Assembly: GCA_035340095.1 (NCBI GenBank)
Contig: DAORGN010000002.1
Coordinates: forward strand, 1-64,000
DNA: 64,000 nt
Direction of reading: 5' to 3'
From: JAEUKA01 sp035340095
GTDB lineage: Bacteria; Myxococcota_A; Polyangia; Palsa-1104; JAEUJZ01
Below the pieces are notes generated by a model. It did no database searches. It was given only the letters and a program-made list of their open reading frames with translations, and had not been told where the DNA came from. Both the position numbers and the translations under genes were made by a program. Of the stretch, positions 8,604-17,354 are shown piece after piece. The stretch's first letter is position 1. Each line of letters begins with the position of its first letter.

Positions 8604-10946
8604 TCAGTTGGTCTGGATCGGCTCAATGACCGAGATGCCTTTTTCGGTGAGCGCCCAGACGCGACCGCGTACATCCACGCCCATGTTGAGGATCTTGTCG
8701 TCGAGCAGGCCCGAGCGAGTGCCAATCTGATGGGTTCGCTTTTCCGCCACCACTTCGATGACGCCGCGATCGGTGCCGATCCAGATTCTTCCGTCGGGGT
8801 CGCGGGCCAGGGCGCTGGCTTTGACGTTGTACGGCGGCTCTTTGGGGAAACCCCAGCGGTTGCCGTCCCATACACCGATGCCGCGGCTTGTCGCGATCCA
8901 GATTTGACCGTTTAGTCCTTCGATCACGTCGTGAACCAGCTCGGATTCCAGGCCGTCGTTTTCGGTAAAGACCTTGACGGTCTTGTTGTCCTGCAATCGC
9001 ACCGCACCGGCCCCCGAAGCGAGCCATGCTTCCGTCGATCCCTTCCAGGCAATCGCGGTGACATCCGACGGGACATTGACACCTTGCGAGACACCAGGCT
9101 GGGTTCCGGTTGGCCGCTGACGGTGATAGACCACGCGGCTGTCGTCGACGTACACCTCGGCGGCACCGTAAGCGCGGGCGTCCTGTTCTTTGTCGACGTA
9201 ACGCAGACCGACCCAAAGCTGGCCTTTGGGCGAAAAGCTGGCAAACGACAGATCGGGAACGCCGGTCGGAACCTCGAGCGGGGTCAGTCCGACGGGCGAC
9301 CAGTCGCCTTTGTTGCCGACGCGCGAAATGCGGACGCTGCGGCTCGATGCGCCACGGTGCAGCGCGATCACTGCGCCCATCGGGTCACGAACCACCGCCA
9401 GGACGTGCGATCCTTTTTCGGGATCGACGTTGGTGACTTCGAACGTCTGTCCGTCGAAACGCCACGACTGCGTGCCGCCGGTTGCGACGTAGCAGTCATT
9501 GTTGTTGATGCAGGCCACCGAAAGCCGTTCCGCGCCCGCCGTCAGGTCAAACAGGCGCAGCGGCGTCTGCTTGCCTTTTTGGATGCGCATCACACCCAGA
9601 AAGCGGGTGCCGACGTACAGCGAGTCGGCGTCCGCTGAAACCGATGTGATGCCGTCGGGGAGCCGAACATCGACCGCGTCAGTATCAAACAGCGGTGCGG
9701 TGGCTGCCGTGCCGCCCGGACCGGCAACCAGCCACGGACGATCTGGCCTGATTGCAGACGCTGGCTGGGCCACGGCGGCGTACTGGTCTTGCGAAGGAAC
9801 AAGCAGCGCGCTCGTCTTTTTGCCGCCTTTGTCCTTTTTGCCGCCTTTGCCCTTGGCGGGCTCTGGTGGCGGCGGCGGTGGGGCTGCTGCTGGCGGTGGT
9901 GGCGGCGGGGCTGCTTCTTTGACGAGCAGGCCGGCCAGCGGCTGCGCTTTGGGGGCGCCCATCGACGGACTGCCCGAAAACGAAAACTTGAGCGGGCCGC
10001 GAACTTCTGCCGGCGTTGCGACGCGCTTCATCGTCCATACCGACTGACCCGCGCCAAGATACAGTTCACCGCCGACGCGCTGGACCCATTCGATGATGTT
10101 TGCGCTGTCGACGCGATAGGACCAAAAGCGGGTGCCGTCGTAAAACGCAATGCGCTGACCACCGGGGCCATCACCGACGGCAAGCAGCGAGCCATTGTTG
10201 TCGGCGACCATCGCGCGGACGTTGTCGATGTCGTTGCCCTCGGCCATGCCAAACTGGAGCATGTCGCCTTTGACGACGCGCATGATGCCTTTGCCGCTCG
10301 TGCCGATCCAGACGCCGCTGCCGCCGTCATGGACCAGCGCCGTGACCGTCGTTCCCGCTGCGTAGCGTTCCCACTGGCCTTGGTTTAGCTTCGCAAGTCC
10401 GTCGCTGCCACCGACCCAAACATTGTCGGCATCTGGCGTGACGACGATACCCGCGACGAGGTCACCCACGGGCGCTTTGGGATACTTGGTCCAGCTTCCC
10501 GATGCGAAGTGTCCGACGCCTTTCGAGGTCGTGACCCAGACACCGCCTTTGACATCGAGCGCAATGCCTTCGATGCGATCCGCCGGCAGCCCGTCGATCG
10601 TCGTAAGAACTGCTGGCGTCGGGGGTTCAGACGTCGTGCTCCAGCGTACAAGTCCGCGTGGCGTCCCAACCCAGACCAGACCTGCGGCGGCGGCGAGAGA
10701 CTTCACCGGGCGTGAATCCGAGAAGCTGCGGACGCGGACGGGGGCACTGCTGCCGCCCGTGTTTGCCGCCGTCACCGCGCCACCAGGCTTTACATCCGAT
10801 TTTGCAGACGGACCACAGCCAGCGGTGAAAAACTGGCTCGACAGGAGGCCCAAGCCCCCCAGCGTCCATGCGGTCACGGAAGACAGGCGCCTATGCGGAC
10901 CAGCGGCAATTTGCTCGTGGGAGGGGGTTCGCTTGTTCGTGCTCAT
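8604..10946 (-). CDS. Beta-propeller lipoprotein (two-component-regulator propeller type)
   Basis: The ATG at 10946, preceded by AGGAAA, gives 780 residues; the frame up to 11054 is not preferred. An N-terminal membrane segment (about 23-42) ends in a lipobox-like TAGC (C44). The rest is built from repeats of the form GLPxDxIxGIALDxxGxVWVGTxxGVxxF, the regulator-propeller (periplasmic sensor) blade, in two blocks (about 60-320 and 420-780). They are separated by a low-complexity linker at about 344-382 rich in Pro, then Lys/Gly. It is an extracytoplasmic ligand- or protein-binding scaffold without an attached kinase. The DUF4175-like gene lies 175 bases upstream. Confidence 0.8.
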   Translation of the reverse strand: MSTNKRTPSHEQIAAGPHRRLSSVTAWTLGGLGLLSSQFFTAGCGPSAKSDVKPGGAVTAANTGGSSAPVRVRSFSDSRPVKSLAAAAGLVWVGTPRGLVRWSTTSEPPTPAVLTTIDGLPADRIEGIALDVKGGVWVTTSKGVGHFASGSWTKYPKAPVGDLVAGIVVTPDADNVWVGGSDGLAKLNQGQWERYAAGTTVTALVHDGGSGVWIGTSGKGIMRVVKGDMLQFGMAEGNDIDNVRAMVADNNGSLLAVGDGPGGQRIAFYDGTRFWSYRVDSANIIEWVQRVGGELYLGAGQSVWTMKRVATPAEVRGPLKFSFSGSPSMGAPKAQPLAGLLVKEAAPPPPPPAAAPPPPPPEPAKGKGGKKDKGGKKTSALLVPSQDQYAAVAQPASAIRPDRPWLVAGPGGTAATAPLFDTDAVDVRLPDGITSVSADADSLYVGTRFLGVMRIQKGKQTPLRLFDLTAGAERLSVACINNNDCYVATGGTQSWRFDGQTFEVTNVDPEKGSHVLAVVRDPMGAVIALHRGASSRSVRISRVGNKGDWSPVGLTPLEVPTGVPDLSFASFSPKGQLWVGLRYVDKEQDARAYGAAEVYVDDSRVVYHRQRPTGTQPGVSQGVNVPSDVTAIAWKGSTEAWLASGAGAVRLQDNKTVKVFTENDGLESELVHDVIEGLNGQIWIATSRGIGVWDGNRWGFPKEPPYNVKASALARDPDGRIWIGTDRGVIEVVAEKRTHQIGTRSGLLDDKILNMGVDVRGRVWALTEKGISVIEPIQTN

Positions 10947-11120
10947 ACCGATTTCCTGAGGCTGCGACGGTTCCGCTCGGTTCGACGAGGCGGAAAAACT
11001 GAAAAAGCAGCAGCTTGATAGGGCAACATGCCGGATGCTGTAGGCGGGTGTCAAGGCCGACGGTAAGGTCTGTGGGTCACTCAGAAAAACGCCGCAAAAC
11101 GCGACACTAGCTGCGCTGGT

Positions 11121-13622
11121 TTAGTTCCCTCGCGGCTTGATCATCTGGAAGTAGCGCTTGACGTAGAAGCGATAGCCCGGCGGGACGCGCTGTTTCGACA
11201 TCACTTCTTCGGACACCGCCGTGTAGTCGCCGTAGACCTTGCGGTACGACGCTGTCGCGAAGCCTTTTTCTGCTGCGCCCGAGATCGTCTGCGAGCGGCT
11301 GGGTCCAGCGCCTTCTTTGCCATAGACCCGCGTCAGCTTGCGCTTGCTTTCAATCTGCGTCACATCACCGAGGAAGTTCGGATCGTGCTGTGTCCCTGGC
11401 CGGTCACCCTCTTTGCCTTGCCCCGGTCCGCCTTGGCCGTTTTGATTGCCCTGACCGCCTTGCCCTTGTCCGGGTCCGCCCGTCCCTGGTGACGCTTGCC
11501 CTGGCATCAGCACGATCGTCGTCTGTCCGTCTTGGCCACTTCCACCGAGCACCAACGTCTGGCCATCGCCGTCGCCGTTTGCCCGTTTTTTGAAATCCTG
11601 CATGTCTTTTTGGCCCTGGCCTTGACCCTGGCCTTGACCGCTTTTGCCAAGCCGCCGCAGCACCTGCTTGATCTGGTCGAGCGTGACGATGTTCTGCTTC
11701 TGCCCGGCTTTCTGTTTGGCCAGCTTGCGGACCTCGTCTTGGTAACGAGAAATCTCGCGCGACAGCTCTTCCATCGCCTGACGCTGATCCGGCGTCATTT
11801 TTTCCAGCGACTGCCGCATCCGTTCTGCCGCTTGCTGCAGATCGCGCTGGAGCTCCCGCATCTGCTTTTGTGCTTCCTGTTTTTCGCGCAGCTGTTTTTC
11901 AACCTGCGAGAGCTGCTGCTGCTTTTGCGCCAGATCCTTTTGCGCGGCTTTGTCCTGCGGATTTTTCTTTAGCTGTTCTTGCAGACGGCGAATGTCCTCT
12001 TCGAGCTGCTTTTTTTGCTCTTTGAGCTTGCGGATTTCGTCCTCGAACTTTTGCTGCTCGCGCTCCATTTCCGACAGAAGCTTGCGTGCTTCATTTTGGT
12101 ATTCGGGACGCTGATTGCCTTCCAGTCGCTGAAGCTGTCGTTCGCCCGGACCGTCGGCGTTTAGCTTTTGCTCGAGCTGTTCAAGCTGGCGCTGCGTTTT
12201 TTTCAGCCGTCGCTCGGTCTCTTCGTCCTGCGGATTTTCCGCCAGCTTCTTTTTGAGCCGTCGCTCTTCTTCGCGCAGCTCCTCACGGTTTTTTTCCAGC
12301 TCGTTTCGCTGCTGCTGCTTTTGCGCAAGCTCTTGCTTCTGCTTTTCCTGTTCTTGCCGAAGCTGCTCGGCGAGCTTCTGTTCCGCTTGTTTTAGCTCGT
12401 CGAGCTTGCGCCGCGCTTCGCTGTCGTTTGGGTTCTTTTCGATCTGCTGCTCAAGCTTGCGTTTTTCGTCGCGCAGCTCGTTTAGTTTTTGGCTGATTTC
12501 CTCGGACTTGTTTTTGGCCTGCCACTCGTCTTTTTGGCTCGCCCCGTCTTGCTTGTTCGTCGGTGTGTTTTCGTCGGGCCGGCTCGACATCGCTTTGGCG
12601 GCTCGCTCGAACGCTTCGGCCATCTGCTGTTTGTCCGCCGCTGCCGCTCTCGCCAGCGCTTTGTCCGCCAGCTCTTTTAGCTCCGCTTTCGCTTTGTCGA
12701 GATCGTCTTTGACCAGCGCTTGGCCAAGCTCCTGCGTCAGTTTCGATTCGCGCAGCTCACTGCCGGCGCGGTGCAGTTGTTTTTCCATTTCAGCCAGCGT
12801 CGCTTCGGTGCCTTGGCGGACGCGCTGTTCGATTTCGCTGAGCCGTTCGAACGCTTGCTGCCGGGTCAGTTCACCCCGCTCGACTTGCTGGAGCAGATCG
12901 AGCATTTCGCGCAGAAGCTGTGCCGTTTCGTGATCGCCGCGCTGCTCGGCCTCGGCCAGCTTTTGCAAAAGCTCCTCACGCTCGGGCCCCAGAAGTTCAG
13001 GATCGATGTGCAACGTGTCCGCCATCGCTGCACTGGGTGTCGATTTGGCTTTTTCCGTCGGCAGTTTCGGACGCTCAAAACGCACAAACAGCAGCAGTCC
13101 ATTGAGCGCGACAAGCACACCCAGCAGCGGCAGAAATGGCGGTTTTTTCCACGGTGCAGCGACGGAAGGCTGGACCTTTTGGGCGACCTGCGCGGCATCA
13201 TGGACCGCCAGTTCCGCGAGCCCTTTGGCAAAGTCGGTCGGCGCAAGCGGTGTATGTCCCGCCGCAAACTGAATGGCCGACGACAGACGATCGTGCAGCG
13301 CGTGGCTTTTGTCGATGATCCCCGCCACCCACAGCGGATCGATTCGCCGCAGCGACAGACCCACTGCCGTCAGCAGCACACCAACTGGACAGAGCAGCGC
13401 AAGTCGCACCAGCCAAAAACGGCTGAGCAGTTCCAGCCGAAACAAGAGCAGCGCGATCAGCATGACCGTCGCCGCTGCAATCAGTCCATGGACCACGCCG
13501 CGCGCCGCCGCTTGCAGCCGGAGCCGCCACCGCACCTTTGCCACCTTGGCCATGACTTGGGCCAGATCGTCTGCTGCAAAGCGAAATGCGGGCGACTCGT
13601 CGCGAGGCAACTGGTTTCCCAT
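11121..13622 (-). CDS. DUF4175-like membrane-anchored coiled-coil protein
   Basis: The protein has 833 residues. The N-terminus has two adjacent transmembrane segments (about 47-65 and 72-92) and a third near 157-178, each side of a conserved DRLSSAIQFAAG segment (about 110-121), as in DUF4175-type proteins. Residues of about 215-620 form an almost uninterrupted Glu/Lys/Gln-rich coiled coil (repeated RKLDELKQAEQKLAEQL-type heptads). A Gly-Gln low-complexity stretch follows (about 650-735), then a conserved basic C-terminal domain ending in RVPPGYRFYVKRYFQMIKPRG. Relatives are often next to MoxR/DUF58/VWA genes; none is seen here. It is inferred to be a structural or envelope scaffold. Confidence 0.78.
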   Translation of the reverse strand: MGNQLPRDESPAFRFAADDLAQVMAKVAKVRWRLRLQAAARGVVHGLIAAATVMLIALLLFRLELLSRFWLVRLALLCPVGVLLTAVGLSLRRIDPLWVAGIIDKSHALHDRLSSAIQFAAGHTPLAPTDFAKGLAELAVHDAAQVAQKVQPSVAAPWKKPPFLPLLGVLVALNGLLLFVRFERPKLPTEKAKSTPSAAMADTLHIDPELLGPEREELLQKLAEAEQRGDHETAQLLREMLDLLQQVERGELTRQQAFERLSEIEQRVRQGTEATLAEMEKQLHRAGSELRESKLTQELGQALVKDDLDKAKAELKELADKALARAAAADKQQMAEAFERAAKAMSSRPDENTPTNKQDGASQKDEWQAKNKSEEISQKLNELRDEKRKLEQQIEKNPNDSEARRKLDELKQAEQKLAEQLRQEQEKQKQELAQKQQQRNELEKNREELREEERRLKKKLAENPQDEETERRLKKTQRQLEQLEQKLNADGPGERQLQRLEGNQRPEYQNEARKLLSEMEREQQKFEDEIRKLKEQKKQLEEDIRRLQEQLKKNPQDKAAQKDLAQKQQQLSQVEKQLREKQEAQKQMRELQRDLQQAAERMRQSLEKMTPDQRQAMEELSREISRYQDEVRKLAKQKAGQKQNIVTLDQIKQVLRRLGKSGQGQGQGQGQKDMQDFKKRANGDGDGQTLVLGGSGQDGQTTIVLMPGQASPGTGGPGQGQGGQGNQNGQGGPGQGKEGDRPGTQHDPNFLGDVTQIESKRKLTRVYGKEGAGPSRSQTISGAAEKGFATASYRKVYGDYTAVSEEVMSKQRVPPGYRFYVKRYFQMIKPRGN

Positions 13623-13670
13623 GCGCAGGTTTCTTTCGGTAAAAAGTGTAAAGGTCGCCGGCCCGGTTGG

Positions 13671-14252
13671 CTACCGCCGCAGCCTGGATTGCGCCGTTTC
13701 AAGCGCTGCGGGCGTATCCACATCGACCAGTACTTCGGGATCGTCGACCGGAACGCGCAGCGGCGGATGTGTATCGCGCAGCGCTCGCAAAGAAGTCGAC
13801 GACGGCAGCGCCAGCACATCGGCAAACTGTTCCGACGGTAGCCAAACGGGATGTCCGCCGCGATCAGCAAACGTCGGCACCAGCCAGCGTCGTCGATCTG
13901 CGGCCAGCAGTGTTTTGATCGTCGCAGTCTGCACGAGCGGCACGTCGACGGGCCACAAGAGCACGCCTTCGACGGGAGCCAGCGCTCGCAGTCCGCAGCT
14001 TATCGACGACAACATGCCTTCTTCGGGGGCCGGATTCCAGACCAGATCAACCGGCGACGCGGATTTCTTAATCCAGCGCGCAATCTCGTCGCCGTGTGGT
14101 TTCGCCAACACCACTTTGGGCGTGCGGATTCCCAGCTCGTCGAGCACCGACAAAATTCGATCGATCACCACCGAGTCACCGAGCGGACAGAGCGCTTTGG
14201 GTGTGCCCATTCGACGGGATGCACCTGCCGATAGGATCAGCGCGTCGATCAT
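13671..14252 (-). CDS. MobA-like NTP transferase (molybdenum cofactor nucleotidyltransferase type)
   Basis: This 193-residue single-domain nucleotidyltransferase has the signature LSAGASRRMGTPK (7-19) and the metal-site LLWPVDVPLV motif (about 97-106). It belongs to the MobA/MocA family that attaches CMP or GMP to molybdopterin. Its ATG overlaps the stop of the XdhC-like gene (ATGA at 14249-14252), so the two are translationally coupled. This pairing is typical of maturation of xanthine dehydrogenase- or CO dehydrogenase-type molybdenum hydroxylases and points to the MocA (cytidylyl) subtype; assignment between MobA and MocA is inference. Confidence 0.85.
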   Translation of the reverse strand: MIDALILSAGASRRMGTPKALCPLGDSVVIDRILSVLDELGIRTPKVVLAKPHGDEIARWIKKSASPVDLVWNPAPEEGMLSSISCGLRALAPVEGVLLWPVDVPLVQTATIKTLLAADRRRWLVPTFADRGGHPVWLPSEQFADVLALPSSTSLRALRDTHPPLRVPVDDPEVLVDVDTPAALETAQSRLRR

Positions 14253-15127
14253 GCCAGCTTGGATGCCTCGGCCAGCAGTCGTGGCGCTGCGGTGCGTGCG
14301 GTTTCGCTGTGCGGCTGTGCGGCGGGTTTCGCTGCGTGGTTTCGACGGGCACTTCGCACCGCGGTAAGCTCGGCGGCAATCGCCAGCGCAATTTCAGCCG
14401 GGGTTTCGGCGCCGATCGGCAGACCAATCGGTGCATGGATTTGGGCAATCTCCGCTTCGGGAAAACCCTTGTGAAGAAGTCGCTTTTGAAACGTCGTCAC
14501 TTTGCGCTGCGAACCAATCATCCCAAGATACGCGAGCGGTTTGCCCAGAAGCTGTTCGAGGATGGCCTGATCGGTCGCATGCTCGCGCGTCACCACCACC
14601 ACATACGTCCGCTTGTCGAGCGGGATGTCTTTCCAGTCGCGTACATCGAAGCTGTCGATGATCTGGGTATCAGGAAAGCGCTCTGGGTTGCCAAGCTCGG
14701 GCAAATCTTCGACGACAATCGGGACAAAATCGAGCGGCCTCAAAAGCGGAACCAGCGCTTTGGCGACGTGACCTCCACCGCAGACGATCACCAGTTCATC
14801 GGGAAACATGGGCTCCAGCAGGATCTCCATTTCGCCACCACAGCACATCGCCAGCTCGTGTGTCAGGTGATAACGGACGCGCTCGCACTGGGCTTTTTGG
14901 CCGAGCGCAAGAAGCTCCGCCGCGCGAAGCAGCACCTGCCGTTCGACGCGCCCACCGCCGATCGTGCCGACTTGGTCGATGTGACCTGCGACTTTGCGAA
15001 TCAGCATGCGCGTGGCGTGTTTGCGCGGTGTACTTCCAGCCGTCCTGACGACGGTGCAAAGCACCATGCTTTCACGGGCTCTGCTCGACGCAAGCAGTGC
15101 CTCAAAGACCTCAACCTCGCGGCTCAC
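14249..15127 (-). CDS. XdhC/CoxI family molybdenum-hydroxylase maturation protein
   Basis: Start GTG at 15127 is preferred over the TTG one codon upstream because GGAG sits six bases before it. The 292-residue protein has the N-terminal XdhC/CoxI domain (VVRTAGSTPRKHATRM, GTIGGGRVE) and a CCGG motif. A C-terminal Rossmann-like XdhC_C domain follows, with VICGGGHVA (about 176-184) and VVVVTREHATDQAILEQLL. XdhC binds and helps sulfurate the molybdenum cofactor before insertion into the apo-enzyme. No molybdenum hydroxylase subunit is encoded in the window. The tail after about residue 245 is Ala/Arg-rich and looks unstructured. Confidence 0.87.
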   Translation of the reverse strand: MSREVEVFEALLASSRARESMVLCTVVRTAGSTPRKHATRMLIRKVAGHIDQVGTIGGGRVERQVLLRAAELLALGQKAQCERVRYHLTHELAMCCGGEMEILLEPMFPDELVIVCGGGHVAKALVPLLRPLDFVPIVVEDLPELGNPERFPDTQIIDSFDVRDWKDIPLDKRTYVVVVTREHATDQAILEQLLGKPLAYLGMIGSQRKVTTFQKRLLHKGFPEAEIAQIHAPIGLPIGAETPAEIALAIAAELTAVRSARRNHAAKPAAQPHSETARTAAPRLLAEASKLA

Positions 15128-15194
15128 CAAACGCTCCGAAACGACACCGCCCAGGTCTTAGCACAGCTTGGCGTTCTTGGTCAGGGCGCCCAGC

Positions 15195-16607
15195 TTAGCT
15201 GCTGCGTGGTCCGAGCGCTTCTTTGCGCATCATCGCATCGACGAGGAAAAACAGCGCAAAGTAGGCATCTTCGATGGTCGAGCGGCTGGATTCGGCGCTG
15301 TGGCCGGCCTGTCGAAAGCGCAGATAACGATCCGCAGGCAGTCCCAGCACCAGTGCACGCCAGGCCGGTCCTTCATCCGGTTCGCGCGCGGTATCGCTCA
15401 CTTGCAGCGAAAAAAAGATGCCAACGGTCCGTCGGACAGCCTGCACGTACTGCGTCGCGTGGATCAGCCGCTCGACTTCTTGCACTTGCGCGCGCTGCGG
15501 ACCGGGCGCAAGCAGCATGCTGAGGCCTTGATCGCGGCCCGCGGCTTCCATGCGCGGCGGCTGCGGCTGTAGCGGCGGTTTGCTCGGCTGCGCCAGCCGC
15601 GATCCCGGCATCGTCTTGTCGAGCGCCGCGGCACCATGCGGGCGGGGCGGGGCGGCTTGCGGCGGCGTATCCACGGCAATGGGACGCGGCGGACGGCTTG
15701 CGCGCGGGCGGATGATTTCTTCGACCGCGGGGAGCTGTTGACCGTCGGCGCGAACGGCTTGCACCACTTCGCTGGACTGATCGGGATTGGGCAGCGGCGG
15801 TGCCGACAGACCACTCATCGGCAGAATCTCTTGCGAGCGTCCGGCCTGTTCCCGCAGCAGTGCCGATTCGTCGATGCGCAGTGGCTGATCGAGCGTGTAG
15901 CGCTGGACCAGGCTGCGCAGTGCGGCTTGGGCTTCGTGGGCCGCCAGCATTCGACGCGCCGTCACCATGTCATTGCCAAACGACAGATCGCTCGTCGGCA
16001 TCGAACCGGTTTGACCCAGCTCGGGCCGTTTGCGCAGCGCACTGGCTAGCGCTTCGGTGGCGAGCATCCGGAACGAATCAAACACCCCTTGGCCCGTCGC
16101 TGCAATCATTGGAACTGACTGCGACTGCCGGATGCCGAACGCCGGTTCCAGATCCGACAGCGCCACCGCGTCCGCGAGATCGCGCTTGTTCCATGCGACG
16201 ACGAGCGGCACATCTTGAAGCCGCATCCCCAGATCGAGCAGGCAGTTGCGCAGCTCCTCGAGCGCGGCGGCACATTCGTTTTCGCGGCCTCTGCGGCTGT
16301 CCCAGACAAACAGAATTCCGTCACAACCCGCGAGCAGCGCCCGTCTGGTCGATTCGTTTTGTACGCTGCCCGAACCGGCAAAGACCTGCGCGTGTACCGG
16401 GGCTCCCAAAAGCGGTGGTGGCGGCGGATAAAAGTCGAAAAACAGGGTCCGGTCGGCACCTGTGTTCACCGAAACAATTTGGCCGCGTACCTCGGGGCGC
16501 AGCAGCTTGTGAAGCTGTGTCAGCGCCGTGGTTTTTCCAGCTCCTGCTGGCCCGTAATACACGAGCTTGAGGAGCACTTCGCGAGCCTGCGAATAAAGCT
16601 GCGCCAC
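15195..16607 (-). CDS. MglA-like small GTPase with long C-terminal extension
   Basis: The 470-residue protein has a GTG start. Residues 1-195 form a Ras-like GTPase of the MglA type: P-loop GPAGAGKTT at 19-27, a switch region with FFDFYPPPP, FVWDS in place of DxxG-adjacent sequence, and NKRDL as the G4 motif (about 155). MglA proteins control polarity and gliding motility in Myxococcus. The rest is unusual: a Pro/Ala-rich linker (about 265-370) and a C-terminal domain of about 100 residues (PQRAQVQEVERLIHATQYV... to the end) that is not recognised. Roadblock-type MglB partners are not present nearby. It is classed as MglA-like, not as MglA itself. Confidence 0.82.
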   Translation of the reverse strand: MAQLYSQAREVLLKLVYYGPAGAGKTTALTQLHKLLRPEVRGQIVSVNTGADRTLFFDFYPPPPPLLGAPVHAQVFAGSGSVQNESTRRALLAGCDGILFVWDSRRGRENECAAALEELRNCLLDLGMRLQDVPLVVAWNKRDLADAVALSDLEPAFGIRQSQSVPMIAATGQGVFDSFRMLATEALASALRKRPELGQTGSMPTSDLSFGNDMVTARRMLAAHEAQAALRSLVQRYTLDQPLRIDESALLREQAGRSQEILPMSGLSAPPLPNPDQSSEVVQAVRADGQQLPAVEEIIRPRASRPPRPIAVDTPPQAAPPRPHGAAALDKTMPGSRLAQPSKPPLQPQPPRMEAAGRDQGLSMLLAPGPQRAQVQEVERLIHATQYVQAVRRTVGIFFSLQVSDTAREPDEGPAWRALVLGLPADRYLRFRQAGHSAESSRSTIEDAYFALFFLVDAMMRKEALGPRSS

Positions 16608-16717
16608 AATTTAGCAGCTTATCACATGGGAGTTTGTGCGGTTACGACGTTTGCAGCGACGGGATTAGCGGGGCAAACCGTGGTTCGAAAGGCTGCAAAC
16701 CAGGCGAAGGACGAGGA

Positions 16718-17332
16718 CTAGGGCAGGTAGATGCGGGTGAGCGCCTGACCGCCCGCGTAGTGGCAGAGGTTGCAATCGACGCGGACTGTGGCGCCGGTGG
16801 CCGGGTCCTGACCGACTTTCTGGATCATGGTCTGGACTCGTTTTGCGGTGCTACAGTCGGGGCCGGTCGTCTCACAGACGCGGGCAATCATCGGCGCGGT
16901 AAACTTCGTCGCGGTATAGAAGTTACCGACGGAGTTGGTCGTTAGACGTCCTTTCGGCTGGACCTGACCGTACTTGTAGGCGCCTTGCGGATCGTCTTGT
17001 CCGTAGAGGATCTCGACCACCATGTTTGGCAAGCCCTCGCCGGAATTACAGCCCGAGGTCTTGTTTGCAAACAGCGTTCCCGAGACAGTCCACGGTGAGT
17101 TTTTTGCCTGTCCACCTGTGCTATGGCATGCGCCGCACACCCGACCGGGCAGCATCGTGGCAGTTGCCATTTTCATGGCATCGGTAGGGTCTTCCCCCTG
17201 ACAACTGGCCTGCGCTTCGGCTGGAACTGTCAGTCCGTCGGTATCTCCGCATGCACTTGTCCCAAGCAGAGCCAGGCCCAGGCCCAGAGCCGACAGCCAA
17301 CCAAGCGGCCTTCTCCCACGATGCGAACTCAT
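16718..17332 (-). CDS. Di-CxxCH lipoprotein with transthyretin-like middle region
   Basis: The ATG at 17332, with AAGGAG eight bases upstream, gives 204 residues; the open frame to 17428 overlaps the next gene and is rejected. A lipoprotein signal ends at GTSAC (C28). Heme motif CGACH is at 66-70, after MLPGR, and the second motif CNLCH at 187-191 is near the C-terminus. Between them lies a beta-rich stretch (TVSGTLFANKTSG... TNSVGNFYTATKF) resembling carboxypeptidase-regulatory/transthyretin-like sandwiches. It is paralogous to the gene just upstream (22 bases away): both share MLPGRxCxxCH, CN-G, TNSVGNF and CxxCHxAxGxAxxRIY. A periplasmic or surface c-type cytochrome is inferred; the redox partner is unknown. 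Confidence 0.78.
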   Translation of the reverse strand: MSSHRGRRPLGWLSALGLGLALLGTSACGDTDGLTVPAEAQASCQGEDPTDAMKMATATMLPGRVCGACHSTGGQAKNSPWTVSGTLFANKTSGCNSGEGLPNMVVEILYGQDDPQGAYKYGQVQPKGRLTTNSVGNFYTATKFTAPMIARVCETTGPDCSTAKRVQTMIQKVGQDPATGATVRVDCNLCHYAGGQALTRIYLP

Positions 17333-17354
17333 ATTGACTACTCCTTTTCTGTCA

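Noticed and set aside
12253..12933. Ser/Cys-rich plus-strand frame of 226 codons
   Set aside because: It is a shadow of the Glu/Lys-rich coiled coil on the other strand.
12720..13841. 373-codon plus-strand frame
   Set aside because: It lies opposite the DUF4175-like gene; its Gln/Arg/Phe-rich composition mirrors the coiled-coil codons, and no domain is visible.
14096..15523. 475-codon plus-strand frame across XdhC and the GTPase
   Set aside because: It crosses two well-supported minus-strand genes and has no recognisable protein pattern.
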